Assembly (NCBI GenBank): GCA_003339415.1
Contig: PDHQ01000596.1
Location: forward strand, 1 to 14,398
Length of the DNA: 14,398 nucleotides
Reading direction: 5' to 3'
DNA from: Ophiocordyceps camponoti-saundersi (nom. inval.)
Lineage: Eukaryota > Ascomycota > Sordariomycetes > Hypocreales > Ophiocordycipitaceae
This document shows, piece after piece, positions 8,571 to 14,398 of this stretch. Each line of letters opens with the position of its first letter. The stretch's first letter is position 1. The notes under the pieces are model-generated. The model searched no databases. It saw only the letters and a program-made list of their open reading frames with translations, and was not told the origin of the DNA. The position numbers were made by a program, and so were the translations under genes.

Positions 8571-8696
8571 GCCGCAGGCGCCCCCCGGGAGGGCCGCCGG
8601 AGGCAGGTTAGGGTTAGGGTTAGGCCTGCCGCAGGCACCCCCCGGGAGGGCGCCGAAGGCGGTTAGGGTTAGGGTTAGGGCTAGGGTTAGGGTTAG
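8571..8696 (+). repeat. Interstitial telomeric repeats (TTAGGG)n with duplicated GC-rich spacer
   Basis: There are two units in tandem. Spacer 1 (8571-8607, GCCGCAGGCGCCCCCCGGGA and on) is followed by TTAGGG repeats at 8608-8624. Spacer 2 (8625-8662, CCTGCCGCAGGCACCCCCCG and on) is followed by TTAGGG repeats at 8663-8696, with one variant, CTAGGG, at 8681. The spacers are near-identical and self-complementary (GCCTGC-C-GCAGGC at the second junction; CGCC/GGCG arms), so they could form hairpins. TTAGGG is the usual telomere unit of filamentous ascomycetes. The G-rich strand reads left to right, so the original chromosome end lay to the right. The block is strikingly GC-rich in AT-rich surroundings. 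Confidence 0.93.
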
Positions 8697-9029
8697 ATAT
8701 TATATATATTAATTTCCGGGTTCTGAACACTATCTTTCAGCATATAGAAAAAATAGGATTATTAGTTTAGTTACTTAGTCTCTCTTTTAAAAAGAAAATA
8801 AATAAATATATTAAGTTATTACTTATTTTTCTTTTATATTTTTAATAGTAGGATATATATATAAAAAATATATAAACAATTTAACGATTATAATACTAGC
8901 TTTTATAATATATTTAGCGTAATATAACACTATTTATAAATTAATACTATATATTACTATAAAAGGAAAGAGTATAATAGAGTTATAAGACACCTTAAGC
9001 GAGCGTAGTAGATACCTACTAAGCGTGAC
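8697..9029. other. AT-rich DNA distal to the telomere-repeat block
   Basis: There is no gene, RNA or repeat partner here. The first 60 bp (TTCTGAACACTATCTTTCAG near 8720-8740) hold CpA and TpG in contexts such as ACA, TCA and TGA that are nearly absent elsewhere, so this piece appears less touched by RIP. The rest is TA-rich with many stops. Confidence 0.4.
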
Positions 9030-9190
9030 TTCCTAGGTAACCTATATCTTTAACTAATATAAGGGGATCTCTCGCTGCAAGGCGGTAAGCTAGACGGTAA
9101 TTATCTATTAGGAAAACGATAGTAACTTAGTTTTATATATAAAGATAAGAGAAATAAGAGGAAGGAAGAAGGGAACCACTTAATTAGACC
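9030..9190 (+). repeat. Upstream module M of the subtelomeric repeat unit, copy 1
   Basis: ATCTTTAACTAATATAAGG, GGATCTCT, GGTAAGC and a GATAAGAGAAATAAGAG stretch recur in the same order at 13925-14085, again directly before an R copy. A short part (AAAGATAAGAGAAATAAG) also precedes the R copy at 13445. M plus R therefore form a larger unit of about 590 bp. No coding potential was seen. Confidence 0.55.
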
Positions 9191-9194
9191 TTTA

Positions 9195-9620
9195 ATATCT
9201 TAAAATAACTGCTTAAATTAGTAACTTATTATAAAAGGTCTAAGGTTTAAAAGAAGTTATAATTCTATTTACTAGAGTTTTTGCCCTAAGTCCTCTCTAA
9301 GACTTAACTTACGTATTATAACTTTAAGATATCTGCGAAGATAAGGTTAAGGTTAATTCTTGCTTAATTCCTTCCTCACTTAAGGGAAACTAACTATACT
9401 ATATACCTCGTAATAGCCTATATCCTATCTTAATTACCTTTCTTCTTTTAATCCTTAGAAGCTTTTAAGAGAAGAAATATTTAATAAAAGCATTTAATTA
9501 GAAACTTATAAGCCCCTATCGGCTTCTAAGCTAAGGCTAACGCGTGGTTTTTTTCTTTAGCATATCTGCTACCGCCGCTAAACTCTCTATATACGAAATA
9601 TCTTAATAATATAACGCCGT
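9195..9620 (+). repeat. Subtelomeric repeat R, copy 2
   Basis: This copy shows TAAGGTTTAAAAGAAGTTAT, then ACTAGAGTTTTTGCCCTAAG (TAGAG at 9273), TCCTCTCTAAGACTTAACTTA, CTTAAGGGAAACTA near 9379, GAAGCTTTTAAGAGAAG, a T-run, and ACCGCCGCTAAACT near 9570. Spacing from copy 1 is about 1.08 kb, with the telomere block between them. It has the same orientation as all other copies. Confidence 0.72.
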
Positions 9621-9640
9621 ATCTTCGTTTACGTTAGCAG

Positions 9641-10426
9641 TATAGTCGGCCTAATCTTCTTATACTTAAACTATTCTCTAATTATTATATCTTACCGATA
9701 AGACTTAATATATATATACCTAGACCTAATAAAGAAAATAATAGTCTGGTTACGGACGCTATATTATATTTCCGGTCGATATATACCTTAAACTTACTTC
9801 TAGTTACCTCGTTAAGACTAATAGTGAAGAAGATTAGAAATATTAGCTTAACGAAGATAAGCTCCTCCGATTTCGGGCTTAATAGTATTAAAATAACTAG
9901 AAAAAAAAACACTACCTGCTAACTAGGCCTTAAACGACTCTTATAAGATTACGGGCGGAGGATAAACTTAGTTTAGGTTATAAGACTATAGGCTTCTTTT
10001 AAGCTAAAGAGCCTACTATATCTCCGAATATAACCTATTTCCTTACGCTCTATAAAATAATCGCCTCCCTAAATAATAACCTAGCCGATAAAGTAGTAGT
10101 TAGTCCGCACTTAAAGACGCGTAGTAATTCTGCTCTCTTATAAGTTATAACTAATCGTAAAAAATATATTACTAATAGCAGCTTTAGCGAAATTCTTCCC
10201 TCCCCCCCCCTTTCGTCTTATACGATATTAACGAAGCATATCTTAATACTTCTATCTTTATCTTTCTAAATAAACCTGTTTTTAACGTTCCGATACTATT
10301 AACCCTAAACGCGTATAGTATATACTTAAGCGCCTCGATTATTAGTCCTAAACTATAACCCTACCTTAAGACGTATATTCTAACCTCTTAGCTAAACCTT
10401 TCGGCGCTTAAGAAGGCTCTCTCTAA
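9641..10426. other. Degraded DNA with competing coding frames on both strands
   Basis: On the plus strand the frame through 9662 is open from just after a TAG at 9635-9637 to a TAA at 9920 (about 94 codons). It then has frequent stops to 10426. On the minus strand an in-register frame is open from about 9912 to 9685, and from about 10210 it carries only scattered TAG/TAA. Because the two frames share codon boundaries, Leu codons TTA/CTA of one are stops of the other, so stop density does not settle the strand here. A run of nine C lies at 10202-10210. This may be the 5' part of the gene fossil at 10427-11645 or a separate minus-strand gene. No family was recognised. Confidence 0.3.
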
Positions 10427-11645
10427 GAATATACTACCCGGAATCGGAAAGTAATACCCGTCTATATTAGAGCACGACTATCGCCCTCTTTACTATAACT
10501 CCGGGCACGCCTAATATACTTTAAAAGTAGCCTGCCGATATTATTTAACTATAAAGCTAGATCCTTTATCTCCTATACTCTCCTACCTATAACACTGATT
10601 TATATCCTAATATTATTCTATTAAAGGTAACCGCCCTTTAAAATAATAGTTTATCTTAGGATCTTTAAACTAAGCAGCAAGGCCGCTTTAGAACCCTTAT
10701 CGTTACGCCCTAATAGGACGACTTATAATCGTAAAAAGAGTAGGACTATCTTAATCCCCTTAATATCCCTAAACATATTACGCGTACGAGACTATTATTC
10801 TTTTTAATAAACTATATATTAACTCCCGTTTATATACGAGTTTTTTAATAAAGCTATACCCTTTTTAATAAAAAAAAACGTATCCGAAGTCTATTTAAAC
10901 TTTTCCCGCGTTCCTATATATAAGTTATATATTACCCTTCTAATAATATCTTACCTTAATAATTAACTATTTTTTAGCGTTCTATATTTTCTAACGAGTT
11001 TTTCGATTCTCTTCTCTTTCTTTAAGATAAAAAAAAGCAAGAGTCCTCCCCTATATTATCTCCGCTCTTTATAATATAAAGATCTATAAATATTCTAATC
11101 CTATTTTATATCTTCCCCTACTACGCATATATTATCTATTACGCCCGCAGGCATAGCTAAAAATCGTAAACCTTCTCCTACTCCCCTGAACTTAAGTAAC
11201 CTAATTGACTTAATATCTTACGCCTTTTTACCTTCCCCTAATAACGCGACGGATATATCCTATACCTCTCCTCTCTCGCTTTTTGCCCTAATACTTATAA
11301 AGCTCCGCGAGAAGTATAATATTAAAAAGGCTATATTGTCTACTATTCTTACCGCCGTTAATAACGCTATCCTACCCTTTACTAAAGGAAGCGGAGATAT
11401 ATATACTAGTCTCCTCGCCTATACTATTAGGGATATACTATATCGCGTTAAATACGATCGCGCGCGGCACGTCGACGACCTCTATAATAAATAATAAGAT
11501 CACGGGTCTATAACGAATCCGCCTCGCCGCTTATCTCCTCCCGATATCGAATCTTCTCTAACGGCCCCCCCTACCCGTACTATTAAGCTAATAGCCCGGA
11601 ACTTAGTATAGTTTATTAATATAATATCCGTCCTATTACGCTTAT
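10427..11645 (+). pseudogene. RIP-degraded unidentified gene, about 400 codons in one frame
   Basis: A single plus-strand frame (codons starting at 10427 and, in phase, at 11141) carries only about 14 stops in some 405 codons, all TAA/TAG, in DNA where other frames are stopped about three times as often. Its longest uninterrupted part, about 131 codons from after a TAA at 11096 to a TAA near 11492, reads like an ordinary helical protein: PLSLFALILIKLREKYNIKK, then AILSTILTAVNNAILPF, TKGSGDIYTSLLAYTIRDIL and DRARHVDDLYNK. After two stops it continues with PPRRLSPPDIESS and TRTIKLIARNLV. There is no ATG. Many Ile, Leu and Tyr may be former Thr/Met, Pro/Ser and His/Cys. The in-register minus frame has about 9% stops, so plus is preferred but not proven. 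I recognise no family. It is flanked by R copies on both sides in direct orientation. Confidence 0.42.
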
Positions 11646-11829
11646 AATATCGACCTTATTTTATCCTTCCTCTCTCTTTCTACTCGTTATCTTACTTTAC
11701 GTAATATATTTCTTTTCTATTAAGCGCCTCCTACCCCTCGCTACTACTATTAGTTACTATAATTCTTATCTTTAATATATATATATTATAAAAAAAAATA
11801 CTAAATTATATAAGTAATATCCTACCCTA

Positions 11830-12035
11830 TATATACTATTAAAATATCTTATCTTAACCACTTTTATAGCCTAATCCTTAGAAGCCCTTGCGAGAAGAGA
11901 GCCGTTAAGCGACTATTTAAACAAACCCTGTATTAGCCCCTTATAGCTCCCTAGGTAAGGGTAACGCTAATTTTTTTTTTTCTTTAGGTATCTTAGCTAT
12001 CGCCGCTAAACTATTACCGTAGTAATCTTAATCCT
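11830..12035 (+). repeat. Subtelomeric repeat R, 5'-truncated copy
   Basis: Only the second half of R is present: ATCTTATCTTAACCAC, TAATCCTTAGAAGC near 11874, GCGAGAAGAGAG, AGCCCCTTATAGC, a run of T followed by CTTTAGG, and ATCGCCGCTAAACTA near 12000. These match 9440-9590. The first half, with the TAGAGTTTTT and GGGAAACTA landmarks, is missing. The DNA on either side (11646-11829 and 12036-12222) is AT-rich simple text with no feature I can name. Confidence 0.62.
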
Positions 12036-12222
12036 GCTATTATATATATAATAAGGAAGGAGTATTAAGAAATAAGGAAAGAAAATAATAGAGGATTATA
12101 GAGCTATTATAGCTATTATATATAGAATAAACAAAGGGGAAAAAATAAGCAAAAAAATAAAAGGAAAGCGAATAATCGTTAAGCTATACCTTATAGGCTA
12201 TCTATAACGAATTATATATCTC

Positions 12223-12912
12223 TTATTTCCGTCCTCTCAGATACGGGGGCACGTATCCGGGAGCTAAATAAGCCGGAATCTTAGTTTTTACGGATTTAGC
12301 AGGTATCGTTTTTAAGACCCCCGGAGTCTAGGCCTTAGGCCTTTCTAGTTTATATTTCTCCCTTAGGACCGCGGCTTTATTCCTTATAACTATCGACCTC
12401 TTACCCGGTTTAGAAGGTCTTATTATTATAACTCCGGGGGTCTTAGCCTTAAACCTGCTAACTAAGTTCTTCCTTATTATAATAGCGGTTTTTTCCTCTA
12501 CGACTACTAACTAACCGTTTAGTTCGGAAGATTTCCTTTTTTTAACTGCTAGAGTCTCGGCCTTACGAGTATTGACTAGGATCTTCGTAGTTTGCGTCGC
12601 GGGTTCGTCCTTTGCGACTCTAGACTCTTCCTCTATATTAGAACGTCTAGTGTTTATAGCCGCCGTAGTCTCCGGCTTAGGCGTATCGACCTCGTTCTTC
12701 GTAGTTATTATCGCGATTTCGTTCTTTTCGACTCCGGTCTTCTCCTCTATTAGTATTATCGCTATATCCTCCCCTCGTAAATCGTCTACGGCTCTATCTT
12801 CTGCCCTACGCTAGTCGGTAAGTATCGTCTCTACCGTCGTTATCTTTAAGGCTCGTAGGCGATAGTCTCGAATTTCCACTATATAATAATTATTATAAGA
12901 GGGCTTTTACTA
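12223..12912 (-). pseudogene. RIP-degraded gene for a charged, low-complexity protein (C-terminal part)
   Basis: On the minus strand a frame ending at a TAA at 12223-12225 contains only three internal TAG codons in about 229. From the N side it reads KPSYNNYYIVEIRDYRL, then RAEDRAVDDLRGEDIA. A long Lys/Glu/Thr/Pro-rich and probably disordered segment follows (EEKTGVEKNE, KPETTAA, RKAETLAVKKRKSSEL). Two related pieces contain TPGV (KAKTPGVIIIRPSKPGKR and TPGVLKTIPAKS), and the end is APGYVPPYLRGRK. Basic clusters such as KKRK could be nuclear signals. Another minus frame here is fairly open as well (Gly/Arg/Gln-rich), so the frame call rests on having the fewest stops. A plus-strand frame at 12572-12814 is a shadow. 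The family is not recognised. Confidence 0.48.
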
Positions 12913-13006
12913 TAAAAGGTAGCGAATAAGTATAATATAGTCGGTAAGTATAATAATAAAGAATCTAAGCTACGCTATCTAGCTACTTAAGCTGCTAGCT
13001 CGGTTA

Positions 13007-13303
13007 CGTAAGTGCCGAGAACCTAGATATCTAGCGCGAGCTATAATTTAAAATCTCGTATATTATTAAGTATAACTATATAACTCGTTACTTCTCGGTT
13101 TATAGTTAAAATTATCCGATACCTCCTAATACTATATATACCTAATCTAATTCCGATCTATAATTTTAGACCTCCTATTTAGACAACTTTAACTCGTTTT
13201 CTATAAACTCTATTTATAGTCTATCACCTACTCTTTCTCTAACCCCTATATTCCGTACCTTAAAGCTATTAATCTTAAGTTCTAAGATATAATCGGTATC
13301 TAA
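13007..13303 (-). pseudogene. RIP-degraded coiled-coil coding segment
   Basis: On the minus strand from 13303 the frame reads LDTDYILELKINSFKVRNIG, then VRERVGDRL, IEFIENELKLSK, NYRSELD and a run ending IYEILNYSS. About ten TAA/TAG stops fall where Gln would fit a heptad-rich helix. The spacing of Leu/Ile/Val with Glu/Lys/Arg suggests a coiled coil. It lies directly upstream of the charged-protein frame at 12912-12223, on the same strand but in a different register. An intron or indel in 12913-13006 could join them into one gene; alternatively the coil frame itself continues through as a Gly/Arg/Gln-rich tail. The family is not recognised. Confidence 0.45.
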
Positions 13304-13444
13304 GCAAATAATTATTATTACTACTTAAAATATTTATTTATTATATAACTATATATTATCTTATACTATATAAAAGAAATATTATATTTATAGCTAAAGA
13401 TAAGAGAAATAAGATAATAGAAAATATAAACCGCTATATTAAAC

Positions 13445-13870
13445 TCTTAGTATTCTAAAATAATTGCTTAAATTAGTAGCTTCTAGCGAAAAGGGGTAAG
13501 GTTTAAAACGATATTATAATTCCGTTTAGTAGAGTTTTTGCCCTAAGTCTTCTCTAAGACTTAACTTACGATTTACGACTTTTATAATATCTATAAAGAT
13601 AAGGTTAAGGGCTAAATCTTATTTAATTCCTTCCTCTCTCGAGGGAAACTAATATACGCTATATACCTAGGTATAGCCCCTATCCTATCCTAATCACCTT
13701 CTATATCCTAATCCCTAGAAGCTCTTAGGGGAAAAAAAAAAAAAAGAGGTTAAAGAAGTATTTAATTAAACCCTATATAAACCTCTTATACTTCCCCAGC
13801 TAGGACTAACACGTTTTTTTATCGTAAACTCGGCAATATTATTATAGTCGTTAAATTAAACTATATATTA
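13445..13870 (+). repeat. Subtelomeric repeat R, copy 4
   Basis: This copy shows TAAAATAATTGCTTAAATTAG, TAAGGTTTAAAACG, AATTCCGTTTAGTAGAG (TAGAG at 13530), TGCCCTAAGTCTTCTCTAAG, TCTCTCGAGGGAAACTAA near 13635, ATCCTAATCCCTAGAAGC, a long A-run, and a T-run before TCGTAAACTCGG. It is preceded by AAAGATAAGAGAAATAAG of module M near 13395. The orientation is the same as all other copies. Confidence 0.7.
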
Positions 13871-13924
13871 TCGTATATTATAACTTTTTATATTAGACTA
13901 ACTATTTTAGTGCGGGAGGTTTAT

Positions 13925-14085
13925 TACCGTAATCTTTAACTAAAATAAGGCGGAATCTCTAGCTATATCCTCTAAGCGGGTAAGACCGTAAGCTAAATAG
14001 TAAATTTCTATAAATAAGGTTATTAAAAGTCGAGTTTCTATATAATAATAAGAGAAATTATAGGAATAATACTAGGAATAATTTA
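13925..14085 (+). repeat. Upstream module M of the subtelomeric repeat unit, copy 2
   Basis: This matches 9030-9180: AATCTTTAACTAAAATAAGG, GGAATCTCTAGCT, GGTAAGACCGTAAGCTA and ATAATAAGAGAAATTATAGG occur in the same order. It directly links the R copy ending near 13870 to the next R copy, so M and R alternate in tandem here. Confidence 0.55.
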
Positions 14086-14089
14086 ATTA

Positions 14090-14340
14090 AGTTTTTAAAG
14101 TCTTATAGTAAACGTCTAATATAGCAATCCGCTATATAAAGGGTAAGGTTTAAGGTAAAGCTATAATTCCGTCCGCTAGAGTTTTTGCTATAAGTTCACC
14201 TAAGGCTTAATTTATAATATACGATTTCGATAATATATCTAAAGAAGAGCTTTAGGGCTAATTACTTGCCCGATTTCTTCCTTACTTAAGGGAAACTAAA
14301 CTACTCTATATACTTTAAAAAAACTATTTAATTAAGTATA
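14090..14340 (+). repeat. Subtelomeric repeat R, copy 5, truncated at its 3' side
   Basis: This copy contains GGTAAGGTTTAAGGTAAAGC, CCGCTAGAGTTTTTGC (TAGAG at 14177, 647 bp after the previous copy), TCACCTAAGGCTTAAT and CTTAAGGGAAACTAAACTAC near 14285. It breaks off after CTATATACTTTAAAAAAAC, so the second half of R with the CCGCTAAAC end is missing. Confidence 0.68.
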
Positions 14341-14342
14341 AA

Positions 14343-14398
14343 AAAAAAAACTTTAGAATAAGTATTTAAATTAGTAATCTATAGTATAAAGGTATAGG
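14343..14398 (+). repeat. Subtelomeric repeat R, copy 6, cut by the window end
   Basis: TTTAGAATAAGTATTTAAAT, TTAGTAATCTATAGTATAAA and GGTATAGG match the opening of the other R copies (for example 8120-8166 and 9200-9246). It follows the truncated copy 5 without a spacer, so the array continues beyond the window. Confidence 0.55.

Noticed and set aside
8608..8696. A true chromosome end
   Set aside because: Sequence continues for 5.7 kb beyond it with further R repeats, so it is interstitial.
8960..9120. Possible tRNA or SINE-type RNA gene near the M module
   Set aside because: No cloverleaf and no convincing A-box/B-box pair could be found.
9685..9912. Minus-strand hydrophobic ORF of 75 codons, possible membrane protein
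   Set aside because: It is in codon register with an equally open plus frame. RIP enriches Ile and Leu codons on both strands, so the hydrophobicity is not evidence of a membrane protein. Kept only as part of an ambiguous region.
12572..12814. Plus-strand ORF of 80 codons
   Set aside because: It begins at a TTG, and its Ser/Ile/Val-rich text is antisense to the better-supported charged-protein frame.
8110..14398. CRISPR-like array from the spaced R repeats
   Set aside because: Repeats are hundreds of bases long, diverged and irregularly spaced, in a fungal-type RIP context.
1..14398. Bacterial features such as operons, Shine-Dalgarno sites or insertion sequences
   Set aside because: Telomere repeats, RIP signature and a Copia LTR element all indicate a filamentous fungus; purine tracts resembling ribosome binding sites are simple sequence.

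Overview
The window looks like subtelomeric DNA from a filamentous ascomycete (Pezizomycotina) saturated by repeat-induced point mutation (RIP). Three things support this. TpA is in great excess, and CpA and TpG are rare throughout. Recognisable coding frames are interrupted only by TAA and TAG at positions where Gln (CAA/CAG) or Trp (TGG) is expected. There are also TTAGGG arrays. No intact gene, tRNA, rRNA or CRISPR array was seen, and the species cannot be named from this sequence. Because RIP turns ATG into ATA, the fossil genes were found by following frames with low stop density and codon-level similarity, not by ATG-started ORFs.

Layout. 520-1040 (minus) holds a fossil frame of an unidentified gene. 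1075-5008 is an internally deleted Ty1/Copia LTR retrotransposon on the minus strand: two LTRs of about 530 bp flank the integrase C-terminal domain, reverse transcriptase and RNase H, while gag and the integrase core are gone. 5075-7880 holds two head-to-tail copies of a unit of about 1.4 kb, each with a CT-rich promoter-like tract and a RIP-killed gene for a Cys-rich protein. 7881-8109 is AT-rich and featureless. 8110-8565 is the first copy of a subtelomeric repeat (here called R). It is followed by a GC-rich, twice-repeated block carrying interstitial (TTAGGG)n at 8571-8696. Beyond this block lie more R copies in the same orientation (9195-9620, a partial at 11830-12035, 13445-13870, 14090-14340, and 14343 to the window end). 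Between them are two further fossil coding regions: about 10427-11645 (plus, preferred strand) and 12223-13303 (minus, coiled coil plus charged tail).

The arrangement R, then TTAGGG, then more R in the same direction resembles an old chromosome end to which further subtelomeric units were added, comparable in logic to the internal telomeric tracts between X and Y' elements of budding yeast. The genes do not form an operon or pathway; they are dispersed-repeat and duplicated-gene remains silenced by RIP. The most notable parts are the telomere-derived block, the tandem Cys-rich gene unit, and the three unidentified fossil genes that lack a usable start codon.
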